A stretch of DNA of 64,000 bases from Isoetes taiwanensis (Eukaryota > Streptophyta > Lycopodiopsida > Isoetales > Isoetaceae), in contig JAJEKV010000003.1 in NCBI GenBank assembly GCA_021234155.1, forward strand, positions 23,594,874-23,658,873, written 5' to 3'. Made by a program: the position numbers and the translations under genes. Under the pieces are notes generated by a model. The model did no database searches. It worked only from the letters and a program-made list of their open reading frames with translations, and was not told the origin of the DNA. Shown piece after piece: positions 24,176-34,129 of the stretch (position 1 is its first letter; every line of letters begins with the position of its first letter).

Positions 24176-24539
24176 TGCGACGGCTCCTTGAACTCTTTGA
24201 ATAAAAACGTATAAGAAATGCACATGTTTTCTTAGGTGCGCCTCAAATTTTGCACTATTTTTTTGCATATGTGCGCCTCTAAACGCCTAAAATCGACTCA
24301 TGTTTGGCATTTTATACTAAACGTGGAGATGTAAGATGCTTCGCATGATGCAAAGAAAGTTCAAAGGCTCTCCGGAACATGATGAAATGTCAAATTGATT
24401 TGAAAGGGAACTTCAACGGGATTCTTTAGAATCTATAGTAAACCCGAGAGGTCGAGGCAAGGTCATGAGTCGAAACCTCCTCTTCATGTTCCCGCATTGT
24501 GATTTACAAAGGATATAGAGATTAGTCTGCTCAAATTGT

Positions 24540-24885
24540 AACCTTGTTTAGAGTGCAAATAATAGAAAGTGTAAATAATCTTAGGAAAAACATACGTTGA
24601 TAACCAGAACACGGGCCCACAAAAAGAAGTCACCGCTCTCCCGATCCTTTGCCCCAAATTTACCTTTTAGAGCTTCAAAGACAGAGCACTACTTTCCAAC
24701 TACAAACTTCGAATCCAAAAGATAAACCGAAGTCGCAAGCAAAAAGACAATCGTAAGGTAGGAACATGTCCCGCATGGATTCCAAGCATTCAAGCCTATC
24801 TCACCCTTTGCCGATCATGGACATGCACCAAGCTCAAACTCAAGAATGCAACTCGAGGCGCCATGAAAAAATTCAGTAGATGAGG
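24540..24885 (-). pseudogene. Diverged second copy of the exon-like module (unit A)
   Basis: Shares with 23,440-23,880 the order CTCAAACTCAAGA, TTGAAGCTCT...AAATTTGGGGCAAAG (minus) and the donor-like GTATGTTTTTCCTA. The module ends right at the gypsy 3' LTR, so the LTR element may have inserted beside or into it. The counterpart is 57,180-57,510. Confidence 0.4.
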
Positions 24886-24888
24886 AGG

Positions 24889-25788
24889 TGTTAGCCTAAA
24901 ACCCGGCTCGCCAACATTCGTAAGGAAGATATGGTGAGAACCTCCGGATCTAATTAGAGGGAAGATCAACCCCAAACTATAAGGAAATAAAGTCTAAGAA
25001 CTTAGAACATAAAAGATACAATCTTGCTATCAAACAAGAACGTTTTTTCTTACAATAGATTAATTTTTTTTTTTTTGCTTTTCTTGAAGGAAATACAAAG
25101 AGAACAATGATTTTAGAAGAATGCAAAAATAGGTCTTGCTTGACTCAGAAAATAAATACACGAAATTCAGCGTAACAAAGATTTTAAGGAGAATAGACAA
25201 TAGGTCCTTGCTTGATTCCTAAAACAAATACTCCTAAGAGCAGCTTTGAATCAGCCATAGTCATGAGCTTACCGAAACCCAACATAGCATAACACATTTT
25301 GGAGTCTTCTTGAAGGAAAACTGAATTTCACAATCGTAATATATTCTTGGTTTTGAATTCGCTAATGCACACATATATCATATGTCGTTACCCGCAGAGA
25401 GCAAAATCGGGCTCTTCTTTTAAACATCTTCTGATCTCGCCAAGAAATGGTTAGATCCATACCGTGCATGATATCGGCAAATTTGGAGCGTAACTTCATG
25501 ATAACAGATTCGTTGGAGCTTCTTCGAAGTTCGGCCAAAAAGGGTAAACAGGTCGCTTAGGGTTTTCTTGAGATAACATGCCAAAAAATATCTTAAAGGT
25601 TGAAAGTAATAACATTATTTTTTGTTGATGTAGAAACAACCATATGCGTATCTGCAAACTTCTCCCTGCAACTCAGAAGATACCCTCTTGAAGTAGAAGT
25701 CCTGAGAAATCTATTGTAGCCCATATTTTGCTTCAAAGACCAAAACGTGTAAAAATGGCGAAAAATGATGTTGCCTCTAGGGGAGGCA
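24889..25788 (-). repeat. Gypsy 3' LTR (copy B)
   Basis: About 900 bp, TG...CA ends on the minus strand. It carries an extra segment of about 38 bp near 25,285-25,322 that is missing from both 5' LTRs but present in the 3' LTR of copy C. The similarity to 33,265-34,129 stops sharply at both ends, which is what defines the LTR boundaries. Confidence 0.78.
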
Positions 25789-25839
25789 ACATTTATGCCC
25801 AAAAGAGATGCAGGCTGGTCCCCTTAGCCCTAAGGTATG

Positions 25840-26560
25840 ATGTGGAGGTATCATGTGTGTAGGAATGAGTGATGGAAGAGGTGATAATGACAAGCAGATG
25901 ATAGTGTGGATGTGGAACGGATAAACCTGCTCATGACAGAAATAAACATTAGAAGGCTGCTGTAATAATGGACAGAGATGAATAGCAGCCATGGGTACGA
26001 ATAGTATGGAAGATAGATGTGTGAAGTTCTGATGGGAAATAGGGCAACGATCAACAGGTGGAAATGGAAGACTAGGATGCACCCACATTACGATGTAAAT
26101 AAGCATTAGAAGGTCAGAATAATGGACAGAGATGAAAAGCAGCCATGGGTATGGATAGTATGGAAGATAGATGTGTGAAGTTCTGATGGGAAATAGGGCA
26201 ACGATCAACAGGTGGAAATGGAAGACTAGGATGCACCCGCATGACAAAATTAAGCATTAGAAGGCTGCTGTAATAATGGACAGAGATGAAAAGCAGCCAT
26301 GGGTATGGATAGTATGGAAGATAGATGTGTGAAGTTCTGATGGGAAATAGGGCAACGATCAACAGGTGGAAATGGAAGACTAGGATGCACCTGCACATGA
26401 CAAAATTAAGCATTAGAAGGTCAAGCTGTAATAATGGACAGAGATGAAAAGCAGCCATGGGTATGAATAGCATGGAAGATAGATGTGCGAAGTTCAGATG
26501 GAAATAGGGCAACGATCAACGGGTGGACATGGAAGACTAGGATGCACCTGCACATGACAA
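25840..26560. repeat. Tandem repeat, about 155 bp period, in gypsy 3' region (copy B)
   Basis: The marker CATTAGAAGG recurs at about 25,948, 26,104, 26,253 and 26,409, giving a period of 150-156 bp and four to five units. Because the period is about 52 codons, minus-strand ORFs (the sense of the element), for example 26,114-26,512 (132 residues), stay open and encode a hydrophobic repeat. No protein family is recognised. Tandem repeats between integrase and the 3' LTR are common in Tat/Ogre elements. Confidence 0.85.
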
Positions 26561-26717
26561 AATGGAAGACTGGAATGTCATCAAATGATTCTGCACATGA
26601 AAAGATCGAGTAACATGAGAATGCCCTAAAGAGATATGTCTACAAGACTGAAAAAGATACACATATAATGTTTGAGGGAGATAAAGACTTCTAGATTCAA
26701 AAATAGATATTTATGTA

Positions 26718-27818
26718 ATGTCGTCGATTCGCGTAGCGAATCGCCATTCTTGCTCAAGACGAGCATGCATGCATTGCATGTGTTGCATGCATGCATCGCA
26801 TGCGTTGCATGCATGCATCGCATGCGTTTTGGGCCGTTCTTCAGGTTGGGTGTTTGCTACTTATTGCGGAGTTCTTCATCGACGTTTCATCGGCGCTTCC
26901 TCTTCTCTCAGCAGTACCTTATTCTCTTTGAATTGTTTCCGTGCGGGGGAGGGGCTTCTTCGCCTTTGGTTTGGCCAATTTGGCGTTGCTTTCCTGCTGT
27001 TCTTTCCGGCCTTTAGCCTTCATCCTGTGACCTTCGTCCTCGATCCTAGTTTGTTAAGGAAGTCCTTTGGTATTCGGGCGCTTTGTTGGTTTCATGCGAG
27101 TCGCAGTGCAAGAATGTCGTCGATTCGCGTAGCGAATCGCCATTCTTGCTCAAGACGAGCATGCATGCATTGCATGCGTTGCATGCATGCATCGCATGCG
27201 TTTTGGGCCGTTCTTCAGGTTGGGCGTTTGCTACTTATTGCGGAGTTCTTCATCGACGTTTCATCGGCGCTTCCTCTTCTCTCAGCAGTACCTTATTCTC
27301 TTTGAACCCACCCTCCCTCCCTTCTTTGTTTTTTATATTTTGTACAAGTTCTGTTTATCATGTTTTTCCACCCGGTGGGTGATGCTTTTTTTCCACCTAT
27401 TGGGTGATGCTATTCTTTGGTATGTTTCTCGTTTGTTGTGTTGGTGATGTGCGGTGTATGGGTTGGCGAAGCCATCCGCTTTTGACTTCTCCATGCGGGG
27501 GGTTTGGGAGCGATTCTATGCCTTTACGCTTTGTCTAAGCCCCTGTCAAGGCTTATCACTAGGGTTTTTCCTCGAAACCCGAAAGGGCGGGTTTTTAATC
27601 CCAATGATAAGCTTTCTACAGTACATCAGCCACTCATCTATTAGCATTGTATTTGTTTTTGGGGTCCAAATGATATAATTGGATTTTCCCTTTATTTTTC
27701 GTGGGTAGTTCGCATGTGTGCGGCTATCCACTGTCCACCATTGTAGAAATCTGCTGAGATGAATAAGAAGCCTATCTATCGGGCGCTTTGTTGGTTTCAT
27801 GTGAGTCGCAGTGCAAGA
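26718..27818 (+). mobile_element. Insertion of about 1.1 kb made of two related units, only in copy B
   Basis: Copy C runs straight through this point (59,349), so about 1.1 kb is inserted here. It consists of U1 (26,718-27,116) and U2 (27,117-27,818). They share their first 190 bases, starting TCGTCGATTCGCGTAGCGAA (with the hairpin GATTCGC/GCGAATC), and their last 45 or so bases, ending GTCGCAGTGCAAG. Their middles differ. AATG occurs before U1, between the units and after U2, as a 4 bp target duplication might. GCATGCAT runs fill 26,760-26,825 and 27,160-27,200. No protein is recognised. Orientation is arbitrary. Confidence 0.65.
27305..27690 (+). mobile_element. LINE-like 3' end fragment inside U2
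   Basis: The middle of U2 begins with CCACCCTCCCTCCCTT and includes TTTCCTCGAAACCCG...CGGGTTTTTAATC (27,562-27,600), then a GTTTTTGGGGTCC stretch. The same signals in the same order occur on the minus strand of the insertion at 36.5-37.3 kb, and the last two near the 3' end of the LINE at 37.8 kb. I infer a 5'-truncated member of that LINE group or a non-autonomous relative. Confidence 0.5.
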
Positions 27819-28010
27819 ATGCCCAAAAGAGATACGTATGCATGATACAAAAGGGATATGTATGCAATGCCCAAAAGAGATATGATGCAAAAGGGATATG
27901 TATGCAATGCCCAAAAGAGATATGTATGCATGACGCAGATGGAATATGTATGCAATGACCAAAAGAGTTACGTATGCATGACAATGACACAAAAGGAATA
28001 TGTATGTAAC
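27815..28010. repeat. Short tandem repeat, about 45 bp period (copy B)
   Basis: Units built on CCAAAAGAGATA and GGATATGTATGCAAT recur about four times. A single copy of the same motif also lies beside the 3' LTR at 25,795. It sits just 3' of integrase and just 3' of the 1.1 kb insertion. Confidence 0.8.
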
Positions 28011-28059
28011 TTAACTAAAGATCAAGTTTGTTCAGGCATAATATTTTTTAAGGTAATAA

Positions 28060-29325
28060 GTATTGCAAGGATTCATGCATTCCCCGACCACAATGCGTCT
28101 CGCAACCAATAAGAATTTTGCCCCTGCAGATCCTAAAATCTCAAAAGGTCCTTCCCAAATATTGTCAAATTTAGAAGCCACATTCTCTTTAGATCGATTC
28201 CATTTCAGCACTAACTCCCCATTTGTAAAACAACCCCTCAGCAGCCTTTTTTAGCCTTGAAGGTGGCCTTGTCCTTGGCCTTTTTACTTTAATGGCTTGT
28301 TCAAAGATCTAGTCTATGTTCATCTAGCTGCAATCCAACTGCCTTTTGATTGCCTTATCCATTTCTAAGCAAAGAGTTGAAGCCATTTTGAGAGAAGGGA
28401 TTTCCAGCCTAAGGGTATCGTGGATTCTAGACCGCATACAAGCCTAAAAGGGTGTGACTCAGTAGGGTCAGAGCCACTTTGGTAGTAGTACGATATGCCC
28501 ACAATGCATCTCAGAAGCCTTAAATGCCAATCCCGCTTAGAAAAGTCAACAGCCTTTTGTAGAATGGATTTGATTACCTTATTGGATGCTTCCGCTGGCC
28601 ATTTCCTTGTGGATAGTAATAAGAACTCCTGGACATGCTTGATCTTGAACCCGTTAGTCATCTTGTAAATAACATCGCTAACAAAAGCAAGCATTCCCCG
28701 GGGTTCGAATTTTATATGGAATACCAAATCGAACATATATGATCATGCAAGAAGTTTGCAAGAATTTGGGCATTAGCTTGCCTTGCGGTATAGCCTCCAC
28801 CCACTTTGTAAATAAATCAGTAGCAACCAATATATATTCGTGTTGAGTCAAGACGGGGGTGGAGAGGCCCCACGGGTCCAATCCCCAAATCTGAAAGGGA
28901 CTGGGAGACGATGGTCGTAAGCTCACCGGCCGTAATATTCTTTTGGAAAAATCCGACCAAGAGTGGCATCTTGTTACATAAGTGTGACAATCCTTAAACA
29001 TTGAAGGCCAAAAGTAACCAGCTTTCGTAATATTTTTTTTGGTCGTGGATTCGATGAAAAATGGCCTCCGCACACTCCATGATGACACTCTTGCAGAACC
29101 AATGCATATTCCTGTTCCTGCAAACACCTTAGAAGCAACCCATCTCTATTTCTTTTGCATAACACATCACCTACTAAAACATAAGCTAAACACCTTTCTT
29201 TGAATCTCCTTAAGGCGCTTTTGGTCATGTCTCCAGGAAGTTCTTGCCACTTAAGATATTTGATAATTGGGACTTGCCAAGAATCATAACTGAGGACTTG
29301 AAAGACTTCAGCCTCTCCCTGCACA
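28060..29325 (-). pseudogene. Gypsy integrase (copy B), frameshifted
   Basis: Three overlapping frames carry an HHCC zinc-binding N-terminus (CHHGVCGGH, then CHTYVTRCHS), a core with GLDPWG and ATDLFTKWVEA (first catalytic Asp), a damaged middle where the second Asp should be, and AEASNKVIKSILQKA with the catalytic Glu. A C-terminal part near 28,110-28,240 reads GELVLKWNRSKEN and NIWEGPFEI. It would join the DNA copy to the chromosome. The wording is typical of plant Tat-group integrases, and I see no chromodomain. At least three frame changes are needed. Confidence 0.78.
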
Positions 29326-29329
29326 TCAT

Positions 29330-29812
29330 TGTCAACTTCATGATCATAGAAAGCATATGGAAGGTATAGACTAGGATTAGTAGTTCGAAAGCAAAGAGTA
29401 CGATTTGAAGATCGAAAGATTGAAGCCCCGACCGCCCAACGATGAAGCTTAGCCTTTTTTCTACTTTACCATAAAGCATACATAATGGGTTCAAATTCAT
29501 GAACACTAGTATCTTGCCGCACATCAACAAATGTCCATGCTTCTTGACCAAAAATATAAGCGCAAAGAAGATGTTTTTCCGACTTCGATATTTTTCCTCC
29601 GTCTTTGACCATTGCTTGCCAGAAAACCCTATGAGACCTTTTCCTTGGATAAGTGCTATTCCCAATGCCTTCTTTGTCACAGTGATATAAACCTGAAAAT
29701 CCTCAGAAATGGTTGGCGAGATCAAGATGGTTTCTGCACTTAAAGCACTTATTAGAGAGTCAAAAGCCTCTTGGCACTCCTTAGACCAACATACCCTAAT
29801 AAATTTGCTCAT
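29330..29812 (-). pseudogene. Degenerate gypsy RNase H / tether domain (copy B)
   Basis: The stretch follows the usual gypsy RT-RNase H linker (CWSKECQEAFDSL, then SALSAETIL) and aligns by pattern with the standard gypsy RNase H. The acidic residues are gone: the TDAS-type first Asp is ITVT, the KE Glu is KN, the TDH Asp is MNL in copy B and MKL in copy C, and the final DAL-type Asp is not found. This resembles the retroviral connection domain, an RNase H fold without activity. Loss of all four is consistent with the upstream RNase H having taken over. Confidence 0.7.
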
Positions 29813-29891
29813 TCCTTTTAGGGATATATCCTACTCTTGTTAATGCAGTAAATAGGACTGATCATATGTGAGAAATTTGGTACATAGATTC

Positions 29892-30375
29892 TTAAGAAAC
29901 CGCCATACCAATCAATTTCTTAACTTCTTTGACATTAGTAGGAGCGGGTACATTCTTGAGTAGTGCTACCTTCTCTTGAGAAACCTGTAGGCCTGCATGT
30001 GAAACTTGGTGGCCAAGTAGTTGCCCCTTGGGCGTTAGAAAAATGCACTTTTTAGGATTTAAATTTACTCCAGCTTGCCTACACATTATGCAAAGATCAT
30101 GTACTAATTGAAAGTGCTGGGCCCTTGTAGTACCAAGACACAAATCATCCAAAAATATTCTAAAGGATTCTGGAGGCATGTTTTTAAAAGCTAGATCCAT
30201 GGCCCTTTGAAATGTAGAAGGTGCATTCATTAACCCAAAAGGCATTCGTTTCATAGCATAAGTACCCCAAGGCGTCACAAAAGATGTTTTAGGTTGATCA
30301 TCCAATCTGATAGCTATTTGGTTAAATCCTGAAAACCCATCTAGGAAAGAGTAAATTTCTTTGCCAGCCTATAGC
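29892..30375 (-). pseudogene. Gypsy reverse transcriptase, palm region (copy B)
   Basis: The frame contains FLDGFSGFNQ upstream of the first in-frame methionine (first catalytic Asp region), then TPWGTYAMKRMPFGLMNAP and, at residues 51-54 of the ORF from 30,305, FLDD in place of the more common YxDD. It ends with the NPKKC and LGHQVS blocks. It copies the element RNA into DNA. A frameshift near 30,380-30,390 separates it from the fingers region encoded with the extra RNase H. F in the first position of the box is an accepted variant, so the polymerase site itself looks intact. Confidence 0.8.
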
Positions 30376-30389
30376 GCATGTGGGTATCT

Positions 30390-31595
30390 TCAAGGAAGGG
30401 AAGAGGATAACAAAGGTTTTAGAGTTGCCTTATTCAATTCCCTATAATCTATGCAGATTCGCAAATTTCCATTCTTCTTTAAGACTGGTACAATACATGA
30501 CACCCAAGATGGATTGCTAATAGGATAAATGAGATCAGCAGTCACCATCTTCTCTAATTCTTCCTTGATCAAGTGTAGCAATGAGGGATTAAGTTTTCGT
30601 AGCTTCTGAAATACAGGTTTGGCTCCTTCCTTAAGTTTAATTTCAAACTCAGCCACATTATTAGATACCCCCGTTAATTCGGAGTAATCCCATGCAAATA
30701 CGTCAGCCATACCTTGAAAGAGCTCTTGAAATTGGTGGCACTCATATGCATTGGTCAATTTCCCCATGAATATGCTTCTGTTTTGGCCATTCTTGGTGAT
30801 AGTTATCTCGTGGGTGTCTTCCTCTTGGGAAGCATTGATCACCAATATAGGATGAAGTTGTTGTAATTCTTTCTCCGGCAGTTCATCTTCATGGACAACA
30901 CCCTCGCTTAAATATTGCATCAGAGTGTTTCTGCAGAGCTGATCGGCCTCTTGGTTGAATTCCCTATTGACATGCACAATTTCCCAAGAAGTGAGTAGTG
31001 AAAGTTTCTCCAATACCTTGTTTCTAAGCATCTCCATGTCCTTATTTTTCGCTTGAAAGTTCCCTTGGACTTGTTGACAGACTAGAAGTGAATCACCAAA
31101 AATTGTCAAATGGGAAATATTCAAAGCTATGGCTTCACCAATTCCAACTAGAAGGGCCTGGTACTCTGCAGCATTGGACGTAATAGATGAATGGATCCTG
31201 CCTATAGTAGCTATCACCTTAAAGTTAGTATCCTTGAGAATAGCACCTGCCGCAGCCACATTCAATCTTCTAGAGATTCCTCCATCAAACCATAAATAGG
31301 CTCTAGAAAGGACTGGTTCTTGGCTGGTCTGTTCAAGAATAAGAGATGAATAATGAGCGGCTATATGATGAGGCATTAGAGAATAGCACCCTAAACTTTC
31401 TGGCACCAAAATTTCCTCTATCAGATTTATTTGTGGGCTGGCAGATAAGTTTCCATCCTTATTATAAAGGGTAGCAGTGGTCTGACCATCTGAAAGTGTT
31501 TCCAGATTGGCCGCATCAACAGTCTTCATCCATCTTCTTCCTAGCAAGAGGTCGTAGACTTCATCCTCGTCTTCTTGAGCAAAAGCTATAACCAC
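30390..31595 (-). CDS. Gypsy pol: protease end, extra RNase H, RT start (copy B)
   Basis: This 401-residue ORF is the longest in the window. Residues 1-35 are the protease C-terminus (LLLGRRWM at 16-23). Residues about 98-225 are an RNase HI domain of the archaeal/plant type, with D104 (FDGG), E144 (NAAEY), D168 (FGDS) and D218 (NQEAD), the full DEDD set. Residues about 295-395 begin reverse transcriptase, with DVFAWDY, the KLRKLNPSL segment and RICIDYRELNKA. The methionine at the start is internal, since protease extends upstream in a shifted frame to about 31,790. RT continues in another frame below 30,375. Having the RNase H between protease and RT in one uninterrupted frame is the key oddity. 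In Tat elements as I know them this domain follows the gypsy RNase H. Confidence 0.85.
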   Translation of the reverse strand: MVIAFAQEDEDEVYDLLLGRRWMKTVDAANLETLSDGQTTATLYNKDGNLSASPQINLIEEILVPESLGCYSLMPHHIAAHYSSLILEQTSQEPVLSRAYLWFDGGISRRLNVAAAGAILKDTNFKVIATIGRIHSSITSNAAEYQALLVGIGEAIALNISHLTIFGDSLLVCQQVQGNFQAKNKDMEMLRNKVLEKLSLLTSWEIVHVNREFNQEADQLCRNTLMQYLSEGVVHEDELPEKELQQLHPILVINASQEEDTHEITITKNGQNRSIFMGKLTNAYECHQFQELFQGMADVFAWDYSELTGVSNNVAEFEIKLKEGAKPVFQKLRKLNPSLLHLIKEELEKMVTADLIYPISNPSWVSCIVPVLKKNGNLRICIDYRELNKATLKPLLSSSLP

Positions 31596-31979
31596 AAAAT
31601 CAGTAGAGACAACAATATTTTCAATTGAGACTTGCGTACCAAAGGATGAACCCCATTGGGCTAACCTTTTGATTAGAAAAACTCTTCAACATGAGGGGAG
31701 GGGTTTATTTATCCGCAGCCTTAAGCCTTTTTAGAACATGATCAATCCGCACAATCCACCGCCTAAGATAACATTAGAAAGAGAAGAACTATTTATGGTA
31801 GCTTCACAAAAGAATATGCCGTGGTCATCGCCCTGCTTGTGGCAAAGCACCAAAATGACTACTAGCATCTTCATGTGGTAGCATATCCCTCAACACCTTT
31901 TCCCTAAACCGGGTGCAATCCAAGAAGTGTAAGCAGATCAATAGATATTTTAGAGTTTTTAGCGTAATATCAAGATCAT

Positions 31980-33264
31980 CCATCTCCTTGGGCGTAAATT
32001 TTTGCTAGGAGGAAGCGAATGTACCGGCTCGTAAGGTTCAAAGAAAATTGTATCCGCTGGTGATACTATAGTTTTTCTTCTAGTCCGACAGCCAACACTT
32101 CCTCCGTTGTATCATCTCGCTTGTACCTCTATAAACCTAATAGAACCGCTAGAGGCCTCGCTTCTCTCGCTTTTGTTTAGCAAAAATACCCTTGACACTA
32201 CATTTAAGGTCGGGCAGACCAATCGTTTTACAAAAGGAACATGAGGACACTCTCGGCCCATAATGTTCCCTTTAGCACATTTTGGGCAAGGTCTTAGAAA
32301 GCATGTATTGTCTGAATGATTAGTTCTTTGGCAAATAGTGCATGCGCATCATCAAGATTAGTATTTGTTGGCAAGACATTCTCGACCTTTAAGAACTTCT
32401 CGCAAGTTGTTTCGACACGCCCAACAGTGGTTTCGTAATTTTAGTTATTTCTGCCCTCACATCATCTTCACATCATCTTCAAATCTAACCCTTTTCTTTT
32501 AGAAACCGCATAGACCGGTTGAGCAAAAGGTTCTTGTTCCCAACTGATAGAAAGTCTCCCCGAGGGTATGAAGGATGGTCTTCTTCCTCGCAAAATGAGA
32601 TAATATTTTTTGCAATAGAGATGGCCTTGGCAAATGCCTTATGAATTGAATCTAATTCTCCTCAGTATCCTCATGTTTCAACAATTTCCTATAGATCTTG
32701 AACCGGGGTTTCAAATCCTAAGATGAAGTAATGAACTAGATGTGCAAGAGGATGTTCTAATTGAGCCTCACCGGCATTTCAAGAGGTAGGCATTAAATCG
32801 CTTCTACATAAGCCGACACTTTCTCTTTTTTAATACTAAAGAGAGGCAATTCATCAATAAGATTACCACAAGTTGTAGGAACACCAAACCTTTCTATAAA
32901 GTTCGACCATTGTTTTCCATGAGGAGACGCTGCAGCCTTCTCATGTACTTAAACCACATATTTGGTTCCTCCCCTTTCATGCTTTTTTCAAAACCGAGAT
33001 GATGTCACCTCTCTTTCTCCCATGCTCAAGTAATATTCCTCAAAGACCTGCAAAAATTCCTCGCTGATTCTTAGTAGCATCAAACATAGGCCGGGAAAAT
33101 GGCATGTTAACTTCAATGTGACAAGGAAATGGCGGATAATTTTGGGAATGGGTTGGCACATGAGTCTCCCCTCTCGTAACCAATTTCACCATTCTCGCAG
33201 AGCTCTTCGTGGAGCCATAGAGTTTCAATACTGTGTATGCTTTATCCCTAGGGACTCCAAATGA
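31980..33264 (-). pseudogene. Gypsy gag (copy B), broken
   Basis: The N-terminal part is open at 33,040-33,351 (103 residues, continuing from the LTR end). It is followed by frames interrupted by indels and by zinc-knuckle remains near 32,170-32,360. In the family, gag makes the virus-like particle and its zinc knuckles bind the RNA. A candidate start is the methionine of the MVKLV stretch near 33,190, but because the frame is open upstream I cannot decide. The breaks are shared only in part with copies A and C, and several fall at CAG/CTG positions, so sequence error is possible. Confidence 0.6.
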
Positions 33265-34129
33265 TGTTAGCCTAAAACCCGGCTCGCCAACATTCGGAAG
33301 GAAGATATGGTGAGAACCTCCAGATCTAATTAGAGGGAAGATCAACCCCAAACTATAAGGAAATAAAGTCTAAGAACTTAGAACATAAAAGATACAATCT
33401 TGCTATCAAACAAGAACGCTTTTTCTTACAATAGATTAATTTTTCTTTTGCTTTTCTTGAAGGAAATACAAAGTAACAATGATTTTTAGAAGAATGCAAA
33501 AATAGGTCTTGCTTGATTCAAGAAAATAAATACACGAAAATTCAAAGAACAAAGATTTTAAGGAGAATACACAATAGGTCCTTGCTTGATTCCGAAACAA
33601 ATACTCCTAAGAGCAGCTTGAATCAGCCATAGTCATGAGCTTACCGAAACCTAACATTGGAATTTCACAATCGTAATATATATTCTTGGTTTTGAATTCG
33701 CTAATGCACACATATATCATATGTCGTTACCCGCAGAGAGCAAAATCGGCTTCCTCTTCTCTTTAAACATCTTCCGATCCCGCCAAGAAATGGTTAGATC
33801 CATACCGCATGATATCGGCAGATTTGGAGCGTAACTTCATGATAACAGCTCGCTGGAGCTTCTTCGAAGTTCGGCCCGTAAAAAGGGTAAACAGTGTCGC
33901 TTAGGGTTTTCTTTGAGATAACATGCCAAAACAATATCTTAAAGGTTGAAAGTAATAACATTATTTTTGTTGATGTAGAAACAACCATATATGATCACGC
34001 AAACTTCTCCCCGCAACTCGAAGATACCCTCTTGAAGTAGAAGTCCCGAGAAATCTATTGTAGCCCATATTTTGCTTCAAAGACCAAAACGTAAAATGGC
34101 GAAAAATGATGTTGCCTCTAGGGGAGGCA
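33265..34129 (-). repeat. Gypsy 5' LTR (copy B)
   Basis: About 865 bp, homologous to the 3' LTR at 24,889-25,788. Minus-strand ends are TGCCTC... and ...AACA. Three to four bases past the end, a TGGAGTCCCT stretch could be the primer-binding site (a TGG start is expected for pairing with a tRNA CCA end). I cannot name the tRNA. An open frame runs from inside the LTR into gag, so the gag start is uncertain. Confidence 0.78.

Larger units (their letters stand above)
1..31062. repeat. Tandem array unit A (about 31 kb)
   Basis: Position 1 matches 31,063 and 62,594, all inside the gypsy RNase H coding stretch, so this is one full period. The order of features is the same as in unit B throughout. 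The offset between matching points moves from about 31.06 kb to 31.9 kb, 32.6 kb and back to 31.5 kb, and each step is explained by a single insertion or deletion. The window begins inside the unit, so the start is only the phase chosen here and not a biological boundary. Confidence 0.9.
24889..34129 (-). mobile_element. Ty3/gypsy LTR retrotransposon, full layout (copy B)
   Basis: This is a minus-strand element of about 9.2 kb, including a 1.1 kb later insertion. In sense order it has the 5' LTR (34,129-33,265), gag with zinc knuckles, protease, an archaeal/plant-type RNase H, reverse transcriptase, a degenerate gypsy RNase H, integrase, a 3' region of two tandem repeat families, and the 3' LTR (25,788-24,889). 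It has Tat-like integrase and RT wording and no chromodomain that I can see. Frameshifts split pol into several ORFs. I do not see a convincing polypurine tract. Flanks share ATGAGG near both ends, but not placed exactly as a target duplication should be. Confidence 0.88.

Noticed and set aside
25840-26560. Regular repeats as a CRISPR array.
   Set aside because: The period is about 155 bp with no short conserved repeat and variable spacer pattern, there are no cas genes, and the setting is a plant retrotransposon.
26718-27382. Plus-strand ORFs of 114-195 residues over the U1/U2 insertion.
   Set aside because: Their sequence is dominated by translated GCATGC simple repeats (His-Ala-Cys-Met runs) and frames do not agree between U1 and U2.
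26718-27818. The insertion as a Helitron.
   Set aside because: Although it starts with TC and has a hairpin, the hairpin is at the wrong end, no CTRR end is present, and AATG repeats at the borders suggest a target duplication.
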